Notes under the pieces: model-generated
What the model saw: the letters and a program-made list of their open reading frames with translations, nothing else
Told to the model about the DNA's origin: nothing
The model's database searches: none
Shown: piece by piece, positions 49,940 to 58,142 of the stretch
How positions within the stretch are numbered: the first letter of the stretch is position 1
Layout: every line of letters starts with the position of its first letter
Program-made: the position numbers and the translations under genes
Source of the DNA: Clostridia bacterium
Lineage (GTDB): Bacteria; Bacillota; Clostridia; Oscillospirales; CAG-382
DNA length: 64,000 nt
Direction: 5' to 3'
Assembly: GCA_017521025.1 (NCBI GenBank)
Contig: JAFXEB010000033.1
Coordinates: 1-64,000 of the forward strand

Positions 49940-51226
49940 TCAATCGGTCTTCTCCACCGTCATATCGTCAAAATGGACGTGACCCCAATATTGAGGGAGC
50001 CAAGCCATGGCGCCCTCCTTTTCGTTCACTACGTTGAAAAACATTGCAGGCTCTACTCTGTCAACATACACCTGCTGGCCTGCCGAGTTATACTCATAGG
50101 CAAGAGCAACCGCCATATATCTGCCGGGTGCTATATTGTCTGTAGGGAGCTTTACCCTGATTTCGCACTCCTCGCCGTCGGCAAAAACAAGAGACTTATC
50201 GGAAAACACCGTGCCAACCATATCGCCGTTGTCAGACCGTATCTCAAATCGAAAACCCGTTTTGTTGCCACCCGAATTGCATCTGCAACCGATAAGCAGC
50301 TCAAGAGTGTCGCCTTTGCTTACCGTATTGTTAAGGCGCCCCACCATTCTAAGATTACGGAGCTCAAGCCGCATGCTTGCCACGCCCGGACGTTTTATAT
50401 CAGTGTAATCATAGCACACGCCGCTACCGCTGTTTCCCTGATTCATATACAGCGATATTGCCTTTTCGGTGTCGCCGTCATACACTATCTTCCCCTTATG
50501 CATCACTATACAACGGTCGCAAAGGTTGCGTATGGTGTTCATATTGTGGCTGACGTACAGAACGGTACGCCCCTCTTTCCTTGCGGCGTCACGCATTTTG
50601 TCAAGGCATTTCTTCTGAAACGCCATATCGCCTACGGCAAGCACCTCGTCCATTATCATTATCTCGCTGTCCAGATGCGCCGCCACGGAGAAGGCAAGCT
50701 TTACGTACATACCGCTGGAATAACGCTTTACAGGGGTGTCAATGAAGTCACGCACCTCGGAAAAGTCGATTATCTGCTCCATCTTGCTGTCTATCTCCGC
50801 CTTGGTCATACCAAGGATGGCACCGTTGAGATATACGTTTTCCCTGCCCGTCATCTCGCCGCTGAAGCCGGTGCCCACCTCAAGCATAGAGGTTACTCTG
50901 CCATAGAGGTCTATGGTGCCCTCGGTAGGCGCAGTAACACGGGACAAAAGCTTGAGCAAGGTGCTTTTGCCTGCGCCGTTGCCGCCTATAATGCCGAGAG
51001 CCTCACCCTTGTACACGGTGAGGTCTATACCGTTGAGCGCCATAAAGGTTTGTCCCTTTATGCGCTCGCCCTCTCCGAGTCTGGAGTTGGGGTCCTCCTT
51101 GCCCCTGAACCTCGCCCACCAGCTTTGCAGGTCCTTTTGCAGACTGCCGCCGCCTATCTGACCGAGCTTGTATTTTTTCTTTACGCCTTCGATTTTTATG
51201 GCGACCTTGCGAATACTGTTATCCAT
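49940..51226 (-). CDS. Polysaccharide ABC transporter ATPase with a Wzt C-terminal domain
   Basis: 428 residues. Residues 1-250 form the ATPase: Walker A GGNGAGKSTLLKLL, Q-loop region, signature KRYSSGMYVKLAFS, and Walker B EIMIMDEVLAVGD. Residues about 285-425 are a beta-sandwich like the Wzt C-terminal carbohydrate-recognition domain (RLELRNLRM, FRFEIRSDNGDMVG, GRYMAVALAYEY). In Gram-negative O9a-type systems this domain recognises the capped end of the finished glycan. Related TagH/Wzt proteins export wall polymers in Gram-positives. It follows the permease by 3 bases and should form the exporter with it. Confidence 0.92.
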   Translation of the reverse strand: MDNSIRKVAIKIEGVKKKYKLGQIGGGSLQKDLQSWWARFRGKEDPNSRLGEGERIKGQTFMALNGIDLTVYKGEALGIIGGNGAGKSTLLKLLSRVTAPTEGTIDLYGRVTSMLEVGTGFSGEMTGRENVYLNGAILGMTKAEIDSKMEQIIDFSEVRDFIDTPVKRYSSGMYVKLAFSVAAHLDSEIMIMDEVLAVGDMAFQKKCLDKMRDAARKEGRTVLYVSHNMNTIRNLCDRCIVMHKGKIVYDGDTEKAISLYMNQGNSGSGVCYDYTDIKRPGVASMRLELRNLRMVGRLNNTVSKGDTLELLIGCRCNSGGNKTGFRFEIRSDNGDMVGTVFSDKSLVFADGEECEIRVKLPTDNIAPGRYMAVALAYEYNSAGQQVYVDRVEPAMFFNVVNEKEGAMAWLPQYWGHVHFDDMTVEKTD

Positions 51227-51229
51227 AAA

Positions 51230-52093
51230 TCACACCGTGTCCATAAAGGTCTTCTCGACCCTGTTGAATATCATTATACCGAAAATCACGCAAAGGAGCG
51301 TTAATACCACAGAAAGCACAAGCCCCTCCACCGCAACCGTGCCCTGCCCCAAAAAGGCGTATCTGAACAGCTCAACAGGTGCTGTAACGGGGTTTAAGGC
51401 TATAGCGGTCTTAAGTGCGCCGCCCTCTATCTGCGCCATAGGATATACTATGGGTGTAGCGTACATCCAGAGCTGTACGCAAAAGCTGATAAGCACCGCA
51501 AGGTCACGGTACTTGGTAGTAAGGCTGGAGACGATAATGCCCACGCCCATACCCAGCAGTCCGAGATGCAATACTACAATGGGCAAAAGAGCCCACGCCC
51601 ACCAATGGGGGGTTACGGCGCCGTTTGCAAGGTAGTACACGAAAAGGCACGCCGTAAGCAGCATTTGAATGCCGAAACGGATTATTGCCGACAGCATATT
51701 GGATATAGGCGTTGTAAGCCTTGGAAAATACACCTTGCCGAAGACGGCGGCGTTTGCCGTAAAGGTAGTAGCGTTACCCGTAACACAGGAGGAAAAGTAG
51801 CTCCACAGTCCGTTACTGCACATATAAAACAGAAGCTGAGGTACTCCCTCGGGTCCGAGACCCGCTATGTCACCGAAAATCACGCTGAACACAAGGCTTG
51901 TCAGCAAGGGATTGATAAATATCCACGCAGGCCCCAGCACCGTTTGCTTATAGGTAACGGTAAAGCTGCGTTTTGTAAATAGCCATATCAGGTCACGGTA
52001 TCGCCATACCTCGCCCAGATTGAGCGTAAAAAGCTTGCGCTTTGATGAAATGTGTATGTGACGGCTTTGTTCCGCTGCCGTTTTGTCTGCCAT
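51230..52093 (-). CDS. Polysaccharide ABC transporter permease (Wzm/TagG-like)
   Basis: 287 residues with six membrane segments in the ABC-2 arrangement. The N-terminal amphipathic stretch LGEVWRYRDLIWLFTKRSFTVTYKQT and the following VLGPAWIFINPLL are hallmarks of the Wzm/TagG/RfbA permease family. The ATG at 52093 is preferred, with GGATGTG upstream; an upstream in-frame Met adds 6 residues. With the adjacent ATPase it exports a polyprenol-linked glycan across the cytoplasmic membrane. Confidence 0.92.
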   Translation of the reverse strand: MADKTAAEQSRHIHISSKRKLFTLNLGEVWRYRDLIWLFTKRSFTVTYKQTVLGPAWIFINPLLTSLVFSVIFGDIAGLGPEGVPQLLFYMCSNGLWSYFSSCVTGNATTFTANAAVFGKVYFPRLTTPISNMLSAIIRFGIQMLLTACLFVYYLANGAVTPHWWAWALLPIVVLHLGLLGMGVGIIVSSLTTKYRDLAVLISFCVQLWMYATPIVYPMAQIEGGALKTAIALNPVTAPVELFRYAFLGQGTVAVEGLVLSVVLTLLCVIFGIMIFNRVEKTFMDTV

Positions 52094-52124
52094 ATATATC
52101 ACATCCTGCAATCAAGGTTCAGCC

Positions 52125-52904
52125 TTAAAAAAGGCTGTCAAAATCCACACGGGGGAACACCTCAAGCATACCGCCACGGGTGGCGTTATACACCCTTACC
52201 CCGTTCTCCTCACAGCCCTTTTTCATAGCTATATAGGCAAGGGTGCTGGTCTCGGTATTGGGAATGTACAGCTTTTCTTTATCCTCGTTATATTTATCGC
52301 AAAAATAGTCCTTTACGCTGTTATCCACCACTATCTCTCCCCTGTTGTTCTGACTGATCTGAAAACGGTGGTCAACGCCCAACAGATATATCTCGGAAAA
52401 GCCCATATATACCGCTATCTGTGCGGCGGTATACAGGCAGGTGCTGCCCCAATACACGCCCTCTGCGGCGTTGGTCGAAAAGCCCGAGGGGGACAGATCC
52501 TCCTTCGGCATCCACAGCATTTTAAAGGGATGTGTCGGCTCAAGCTCAAGCCCGTGCTCCCAAGGAAGGTCAACGGGAACGAACTTCACGGGTAAGGGCA
52601 TCGCCTTTACCTCCTCAACACAGCCTGCAAGCATCTTGTGGTCCTGAGAAAGATAATAATCGGGACGCCAGAGGGTGCTGTCGAAAATATTGTATATGCG
52701 GTTGAATCCAAAACAGATATCCCCGTTGGCGTGCAGCTTCTCAAGGTCTGACACGGACAAGCTGGGTCCGTTCCCTATCAGAAAGCAACGCCCGCCTTGG
52801 TGTATGCCCTTAAGCTTTTTAATTCTTCTGCCTGCATTGGTACGCTCAAAATGCTTCAGGCGGAGATAGCGCAGACGGTTTTTTACCGACAGTAAGGGGT
52901 GCAT
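52125..52904 (-). CDS. DUF115/GT42-like protein, possible sugar transferase
   Basis: 259 residues, first gene of the exporter/Kdo operon. FLIGNGPSL (residues 41-49), a CFGFNRIYN segment, and later AQIAVYMGFSEIYLLGVDHRFQ recall two related groups. One is DUF115 (Maf/MptE-like) proteins; the other is GT42 sialyltransferases, which share GNGPSL near the N-terminus and a Y..GID/GVD strand. GT42 enzymes use CMP-sialic acid. Because the operon makes CMP-Kdo and no known Kdo transferase (WaaA, KpsC/S) is present, this protein is the best local candidate to use CMP-Kdo. That role is inference. The start has GGAAGG upstream and the frame to 52964 has no better site. Confidence 0.65.
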   Translation of the reverse strand: MHPLLSVKNRLRYLRLKHFERTNAGRRIKKLKGIHQGGRCFLIGNGPSLSVSDLEKLHANGDICFGFNRIYNIFDSTLWRPDYYLSQDHKMLAGCVEEVKAMPLPVKFVPVDLPWEHGLELEPTHPFKMLWMPKEDLSPSGFSTNAAEGVYWGSTCLYTAAQIAVYMGFSEIYLLGVDHRFQISQNNRGEIVVDNSVKDYFCDKYNEDKEKLYIPNTETSTLAYIAMKKGCEENGVRVYNATRGGMLEVFPRVDFDSLF

Positions 52905-52976
52905 ATACCTTCCCTCCCTCCTATTAACAGCACAGGTGTGGCGGACACTGCCGCCGACACACAATTATACAGATTT

Positions 52977-53005
52977 ATTATATCAAACTGTCAGTCCATT
53001 GTCAA
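52977..53005 (-). promoter_or_regulatory. Near-consensus promoter of the exporter/Kdo operon
   Basis: On the minus strand, TTGACA (53005-53000), 17-base spacer, TATAAT (52982-52977). The leader includes a GGCGG/CCGCC hairpin around 52939-52955 before the first gene. Confidence 0.9.
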
Positions 53006-53148
53006 GATTTGCACACACGGCTATTTTGATAAAAAAGCCTTGACTTATCAGCTTTTATGAATTACTATAAAAATACGCTGTTCTGCCTTAGCAGGAATAT
53101 TGCAGTCCCGGCAAACATATCCTTTACCAACTATATTTTTGTGTGGGG

Positions 53149-53442
53149 ATGGGCGTTTTCTTGAAAAGGTTTTCCATAACCGACAGGGCGTGTCTGTTTG
53201 CTGAATATATGCTTGAAAACAAGGCTACGGTCAGAGCTACCGCTTTGCAGTTTGGGTTTTCAAAATCCACGGTACACAAGGACCTGACCGTAAGGCTTAA
53301 GGAAATAAACGGTGCGCTTTATAAAGAGGTCTCTGCCCTTTTGGACGAGAACCTGAAAGTACGGCACATAAGAGGCGGTAACGCTACGAAGCAAAAGTAT
53401 ACGGAGTGTAAAAAAGCATGGCTGAAAAAAACATATACATAG
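53149..53442 (+). CDS. spoIIID: SpoIIID-family sporulation transcription factor
   Basis: 97 residues with the start chosen; TTG at 53161 after GGGGATGGG is an equally good start. The core ENKATVRATALQFGFSKSTVHKDLTVRL is the SpoIIID helix-turn-helix (KSTVHKD recognition helix), and the family-specific end RHIRGGNATKQKY follows. SpoIIID acts in the mother cell after sigma-E. Its presence indicates an endospore-forming lineage, although the gene can persist in non-sporing relatives. Its last 25 bases overlap anmK, suggesting joint expression. Confidence 0.88.
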   Translation: MGVFLKRFSITDRACLFAEYMLENKATVRATALQFGFSKSTVHKDLTVRLKEINGALYKEVSALLDENLKVRHIRGGNATKQKYTECKKAWLKKTYT

Positions 53443-54560
53443 GTCTTATGTCAGGCACCAGCGCTGACGGTATAGACGCCGCCGCCGTAGAGATAGAGGG
53501 TGGCTATGAGCATCCGAGGGTACGGCTTGCCGCTTACGAAAGCTTCTCCTACCCTGCAGAGGTGAGGGAGCAGATATTTGCACTGTTCAATCCCGAAAAC
53601 GCCACCTCGGACGTACTGAGCAGGATGAACTTTTTGCTGGGCAAGCTATATGGAGAGGCGGCAAACAGGCTTATCGATATGCACGGCATAGACCGTGGCA
53701 GGATAGCCGCCATAGGCTCACACGGACAGACCGTGTATCACGAGCCGGACGGCGATGTGCCCAACACCCTGCAGATCGGCGAGGGCAGCGTTATCGCAAG
53801 GCTGACGGGACTTACCTGCGTGTCGGATTTCCGCACGGCGGATATCGCCGCAGGGGGCAACGGTGCACCGCTGGTTCCTTTTACGGAATATGCGCTTTTC
53901 GCCCACAAGGAAAAGAGCGTTATATTGCAGAACATAGGGGGAATTGCCAACAGCACGGTGCTTTTTGCAGGCTGTAGGGCTGAGGAGGTATTTGCCTTTG
54001 ACAACGGCCCCGGCAACATGATAATAGACGGGCTTATGGATCACTTTTTTGGCAAAGAAATGGACAGTGGCGGTGCTGTAGCCGCCACGGGTAAGGTATG
54101 CCATGCCCTGCTTGACAGCCTTATGGAGGAGCCCTATTACAAAAAAGCTCCGCCCAAGACCACGGGGCGTGAGCTTTTCGGCAAGGCTTATCTCAAGGGG
54201 ATACTTGACAAGGCTGAGGGACTTTGCCCAGAGGACGTAATAGCCACCGTTACGGCGCTTACTGCAAGGGTAATTGGGGAAAGCTACCGTGACTTTGTAT
54301 TACCCAGGGGCAAGGTGGATGAGCTTATCGTGGGCGGCGGTGGCAGCTACAACCCCACGCTTATGGGATTTTTGAAGGAATATATGAGCGCATACGGCGT
54401 TGAGGTATATACGCAGGAGGACAAGGGGCAAAGCAGTGACGCCAAGGAGGCGGTTGCCTTTGCACTGCTTGCCTACTACACAATGGCGGGTCTGCCGAGC
54501 AATCTGCCCACCGCCACAGGTGCAAGATACCCTGCCGTGCTTGGAAAAATATCACTTTAA
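53418..54560 (+). CDS. anmK: Anhydro-N-acetylmuramic acid kinase
   Basis: 380 residues. Phosphorylates 1,6-anhydroMurNAc (with hydrolytic opening) to MurNAc-6-P in peptidoglycan recycling. Family motifs: GLMSGTSADGIDAA at the start (nucleotide loop), SHGQTVYHEP, TLQIGEGS, NIGGIANSTVL, FDNGPGNMIID and the DPKT-like KKAPPKTTGRELF region with VGGGGSYNP. The ATG at 53418 lies inside the end of spoIIID, with ACGGAG some 13 bases before. In Firmicutes anmK is often near murQ, not seen here; a sporulation link by overlap is possible. Confidence 0.94.
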   Translation: MAEKNIYIGLMSGTSADGIDAAAVEIEGGYEHPRVRLAAYESFSYPAEVREQIFALFNPENATSDVLSRMNFLLGKLYGEAANRLIDMHGIDRGRIAAIGSHGQTVYHEPDGDVPNTLQIGEGSVIARLTGLTCVSDFRTADIAAGGNGAPLVPFTEYALFAHKEKSVILQNIGGIANSTVLFAGCRAEEVFAFDNGPGNMIIDGLMDHFFGKEMDSGGAVAATGKVCHALLDSLMEEPYYKKAPPKTTGRELFGKAYLKGILDKAEGLCPEDVIATVTALTARVIGESYRDFVLPRGKVDELIVGGGGSYNPTLMGFLKEYMSAYGVEVYTQEDKGQSSDAKEAVAFALLAYYTMAGLPSNLPTATGARYPAVLGKISL

Positions 54561-54576
54561 AGGATGGACATACATT

Positions 54577-55710
54577 ATGGCTGAATGGGCGAAAAAAGAG
54601 GATTTTGAGGAGATACTTGCTAAGGCAAACGTTATATTCGGCGGCGAGGGGAACACTGATTATTTTCAGCTTTATCACCCCAAGCTTTATGCTGTGCGCA
54701 ACTCCGCAGAAGAACATCTTATCGTAAGAGACGAGGAGGGCATACAGGGTATGCTTGGAGTTTTCCCCGACGAGATGGAGGTGTGCGGCAACCGTCTTAT
54801 TATCGACGGCTTTGGTACCATGGGCGTTTTAAGAAGCGCCCGTGGCAAGGGATATATGAAGGACCTTATGAACACCGCCGTAAAGACTACCGAGAGCCGT
54901 GCCCACATGGCCTTTTTGGGGGGCAGAAGGCAGAGATACGAGTATTTTGGCTTTACTCCCTCGGGGCTTGCCTGCGCTTTTTCCTTTAACCGTGACAACG
55001 CAAAGCACGGCGTGAAGGTGAGCGGCGCCGAATACACCTTTGAGGAGGCAAGGACTGCCGAGGATGCACATTTTGCCATATCCCTGTACAACAGGCGACC
55101 TGCAAGGGTAGTGCGCAAGGAGGAAAGCTTTCTTGACGTGATAAGGACCTGCCGTTCTGTGGGGATAATCATACGCAAGAACGGCGAGTATTTCGGCTAT
55201 GCGGCGGCAAACGGCGAGTTCAGAAACATTAACGAGATAGAAGTATTGAATATCGAGGAGTTGCCTGCGGTACTGGGAGCATATCTGACCCATTACGATG
55301 TAAGGGGCATCGGTATCGGCGGCGTGTTCTTCTTTGAGACAGAGAAGATCAGGGTGCTTGACAGCGTGTGCGAGAATATGTCTCTGCCCTGCTGCGAGAA
55401 TTTCAAGATAAACGACTACCTTGCAGTAATTCAGGCGTTTATGATGCTCAAGGCAAGCTATACCAAGCTATATCCCTGTGATACGGTCATCGAGATAGAG
55501 GGACATGACAGGATACGAATAAAGGTGGATGGCGACAACATATGCGTTAGCCGCTCCGAAGAAGCTCCTGCTCTGGTTATGAAGCCTCTTGAGGCGACGA
55601 GACTGCTGTTTGGCAACACCGCTTTCCTGAATCTGAGGGACGATGTGCCCGAGGACCTTGCCCGCAATCTTCCCCTGCCCCTGTTCTACTCAAGACCCGA
55701 TTTTGTGTAA
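54577..55710 (+). CDS. Eis-like GNAT acetyltransferase
   Basis: 377 residues. The N-terminal half carries a GNAT core: MLGVFPDEMEV, then GTMGVLRSARGKGYMKDLMN (the acetyl-CoA R/Q-x-x-G-x-G/A motif) and AFLGGRRQRYEYFGF. A second GNAT-like part spans about 155-270, and the last 110 residues (IEIEGHDRIRIKVDGDN, LEATRLLFGN) resemble the SCP2-like domain of Eis/enhanced-intracellular-survival proteins. Eis enzymes acetylate amines on small molecules or proteins; the substrate is not known here. The ATG at 54577 follows AAAGGATGG. It is 16 bases after anmK, so one transcript is likely, ending at 55752. Confidence 0.82.
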   Translation: MAEWAKKEDFEEILAKANVIFGGEGNTDYFQLYHPKLYAVRNSAEEHLIVRDEEGIQGMLGVFPDEMEVCGNRLIIDGFGTMGVLRSARGKGYMKDLMNTAVKTTESRAHMAFLGGRRQRYEYFGFTPSGLACAFSFNRDNAKHGVKVSGAEYTFEEARTAEDAHFAISLYNRRPARVVRKEESFLDVIRTCRSVGIIIRKNGEYFGYAAANGEFRNINEIEVLNIEELPAVLGAYLTHYDVRGIGIGGVFFFETEKIRVLDSVCENMSLPCCENFKINDYLAVIQAFMMLKASYTKLYPCDTVIEIEGHDRIRIKVDGDNICVSRSEEAPALVMKPLEATRLLFGNTAFLNLRDDVPEDLARNLPLPLFYSRPDFV

Positions 55711-55751
55711 TAAAAAACTGTATTTATAAAAAAGCATCAATACACAAAAAC

Positions 55752-55804
55752 AGACGGCTTTGCGAGACTTTATTATGGGAAATCTCGTAAAGCCGTCTAT
55801 TGTT
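55752..55804 (+). terminator. Terminator after the Eis-like gene
   Basis: AGACGGCTTTGCGAGA (55752-55767) pairs with TCTCGTAAAGCCGTCT (55783-55798), ending in ATTGTTT. Confidence 0.78.
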
Positions 55805-55834
55805 TCATATATCCGGTGGGGCGCTTTGTTTTAC

Positions 55835-55901
55835 GGGTGCTTCGCACCCTACACCTCATCCACCGACATCCGTCGGTCCCCCTTCTCCTCAAAGGAGAAG
55901 G
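55835..55901. repeat. Three adjacent perfect short hairpins
   Basis: GGGTGC/GCACCC (55835-55849), ACCGAC/GTCGGT (55862-55877) and CCTTCTCC/GGAGAAGG (55881-55901), with a CTCATCC joiner. Arrangements of this kind are common intergenic repeats in gut Clostridia, though I cannot place this copy in a named family. Confidence 0.6.
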
Positions 55902-55912
55902 CTTGGCTATGC

Positions 55913-56511
55913 CTGCGCAAATTTTACCGCCCCAAAATCGGGCGTGGAAAATTAGTGCAGATTGGACGAACCGACCCCGAAGCTGTACTGAGTACTGCAA
56001 GTGGGGAGGTTCGTTCAAAGCAAAAAAATGTGTTAACGTATTACGGGTGGCACCGTTGCCACCCGTAATTTCTTTATATTCTCTTTTGTTTTTATTTTTT
56101 GCGTTCTGCGCAAATTTTACCGCCCCAAAGTCGGGCGTGGAAAATTAGTGCAGATTGGACGAACCGACCCCGAAGCTGTACTGAGTACTGCGAGAGGGGA
56201 GGTTCGTTCAAAGTAAAAATCATTCAAAAAGCGTATTAGGGACGGCAAAATGCCGTCCCTAATCTCCTTAGAAACCAAATAATATTCAATTTTTACGGTC
56301 TGCGCAAATTTTACCGTCCCAAAGTCGGGCGTGGAAAATTAGTGCAGATCGGACGAACCGACCCCGAAGCTGTACTGAGTACTGCGAGAGGGGAGGTTCG
56401 TTCAAAGTAAAAAAATATGTTAACGTATTACGGGTGGCACCGTTGCCACCCGTAATTTCTTTATATTCTCTTTTGTTTTTATTTTTTGCGTTCTGCGCAA
56501 ATTTTACCGCC
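55913..56511. repeat. Tandem array, three full units and one truncated unit, period 193-194 bp
   Basis: Each unit is a roughly 115-base element followed by a roughly 78-base spacer. The elements begin with CTGCGCAAATTTTACCG at 55913, 56106, 56300 and 56493. Inside each element GACGAACC pairs with GGTTCGTT around an inner GCTGTAC/GTACTGC stem. Two spacers (56028-56105, 56416-56492) are nearly identical and carry TTACGGGTGGC/GCCACCCGTAA. The middle one (56220-56299) carries TTAGGGACGGC/GCCGTCCCTAA. The fourth unit stops after about 19 bases inside the symporter gene's end. No ORF here is convincing. With the flanking hairpins, the array fills the non-coding 55711-56503. Confidence 0.88.
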
Positions 56512-58069
56512 CAAGAGAGTCGGTAATGCCGACGGACTTAGTAGCCTCATAGCAGGCGAACATCCCATCAACGCCCACAGGCCTGCTCTTCTTAGTAATA
56601 AGGCTGACAACAGGGACGAGAACAAGGCCGCCGACCATTGCAAACACGCCTGAGTAGAGGGAGTTGGTGAACACAAACTCGAGGACGGCTATGCCCTTTA
56701 CGGAAAGCCAACCCAGAGAGATGGCAAGCTGAACGAGCTCAAGCCCTACGCCGAAAACAAAGCTTGAAACAACAGCCGCCTTGGTAACGCCTTTCCAATA
56801 CAGACCGTAGAGGAAGGGGGCAAGGAATGCACCTGCAAGGGCACCCCATGAAACGCCCATCATCTGCGCAATGTAGAGGTTATTGGTGTTGTACTGGAAG
56901 ATAGCGATGATAGCGGAAACTATGATGAAGAACACGATAAAGATACGGATGCAAAGCATTTTTGCTTTTTCGCTCATTTCCTTCTTCTTAAGAGTCGCTA
57001 TAAAGTCAAGGGTTATGGTAGAGCCGCTTGTCATAACGAGGGACGAGAGAGTGGACATAGAGGCAGAAAGCACAAGTACTATTACTATACCTATTATAAC
57101 TGCGGGGAGCTCTGAAAGCATGGAAGGTATGATGCTGTCAAAGCCGCCTACGGGTCTGCCTGTTGCCGCATCCACTGCCACATTGGAGAGTCTGCCAAAG
57201 CCGCCGAGAAAGTAACAGCCGCCCGCAACCACTATTGCAAACACGGTAGATATGATGGTGCCCTTTTTGATGGCGTCTTCGTTCTTGATGGCGTAGAACT
57301 TGCCCACCATCTGAGGAAGACCCCATGTGCCGAGGGAGGTAAGCATTACAACGAAGAACAGGAATATAGGGTTAGGGCCAAGGAATGAGGCGTACTCCCA
57401 GCTGCCGCCCTCGCCCGTTGCCAGCTCGGTCACCGCCGCTGTGAAGCCACCGTTGCTGTTGAGCACCGCCGCAATAACGGTAACGATACCGAACAGCATA
57501 ATAATACCCTGAATAAAGTCATTGATAGCGGTAGCCATATATCCGCCAAAGATAACGTATACGCCCGTAAGCACTGCCATAACTATAACACAAACCTCGT
57601 AGTCGATACCGGGGTAAGCAATAGCAAACAGTCTGGAGAGTCCGTTGTAAAGAGAAGCGGTATAAGGGATAAGGAAAAGGAAGGTTATAGCAGAGGCTGC
57701 GATCTTAAGCTTTTTAGAGCAATATCTCAGTCCGAAAAAGTCGGGCATTGTACGGCTACCCAAGTGCTGGGTCATAACCCTTGTACGTCTGCCGAGCACT
57801 ACCCACGCAAGGAGAGAGCCGATAAAGGCGTTGCCCAAGCCTATCCATGTAGAGGCAAGACCAAAGTTCCAACCGAACTGACCTGCGTAGCCTACAAAGA
57901 TAACAGCAGAGAAATACGAGGTACCGAAGGCGAAGGCGGTAAGCCAAGGGCCTACTGACCTGCCACCCAGTACGAAGCCGTTTACATCGGTGCTGTGCTT
58001 ACGGCAATAGATGCCGATGCCCACCATTACCGCAAAGAATACTACCAACAAAACAGATATTACAGCCAT
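56504..58069 (-). CDS. Sodium/solute symporter, SSS family (PanF-like)
   Basis: 521 residues, about 13 membrane segments. The family blocks include the GGRSVGPWLTAFAFGTSYFSA opening and the GGYMATAINDFIQGIIM segment in the middle (the SSS signature region). LSASMSTLSSLVMTSGS (the Na2-site Ser/Thr stretch) follows near residue 330. Overall closest in look to sodium/pantothenate or sodium/carboxylate transporters. It follows the acyl-CoA synthetase by 73 bases on the same strand; import of a carboxylate for CoA activation is a reasonable inference. The ATG at 58069 has GGATG upstream; a GTG at 58078 is the alternative. The last residues and stop lie in a repeat copy (see 56493). Confidence 0.87.
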   Translation of the reverse strand: MAVISVLLVVFFAVMVGIGIYCRKHSTDVNGFVLGGRSVGPWLTAFAFGTSYFSAVIFVGYAGQFGWNFGLASTWIGLGNAFIGSLLAWVVLGRRTRVMTQHLGSRTMPDFFGLRYCSKKLKIAASAITFLFLIPYTASLYNGLSRLFAIAYPGIDYEVCVIVMAVLTGVYVIFGGYMATAINDFIQGIIMLFGIVTVIAAVLNSNGGFTAAVTELATGEGGSWEYASFLGPNPIFLFFVVMLTSLGTWGLPQMVGKFYAIKNEDAIKKGTIISTVFAIVVAGGCYFLGGFGRLSNVAVDAATGRPVGGFDSIIPSMLSELPAVIIGIVIVLVLSASMSTLSSLVMTSGSTITLDFIATLKKKEMSEKAKMLCIRIFIVFFIIVSAIIAIFQYNTNNLYIAQMMGVSWGALAGAFLAPFLYGLYWKGVTKAAVVSSFVFGVGLELVQLAISLGWLSVKGIAVLEFVFTNSLYSGVFAMVGGLVLVPVVSLITKKSRPVGVDGMFACYEATKSVGITDSLGR

Positions 58070-58142
58070 ATAATTCACATCCTTTTCGAGTTACGCTTAT
58101 TGATTCCCCATCGGGCATATAAAACCACCCGTATGCCGCACG

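Noticed and set aside
49973..51304. 443-codon plus-strand ORF opposite the Wzt ATPase
   Set aside because: Shadow of a Walker A/B-bearing ABC ATPase; the antisense sequence has no family features.
55913..56511. CRISPR array
   Set aside because: Repeats are over 100 bases, occur three times, spacers are themselves structured repeats, and no cas genes are near.
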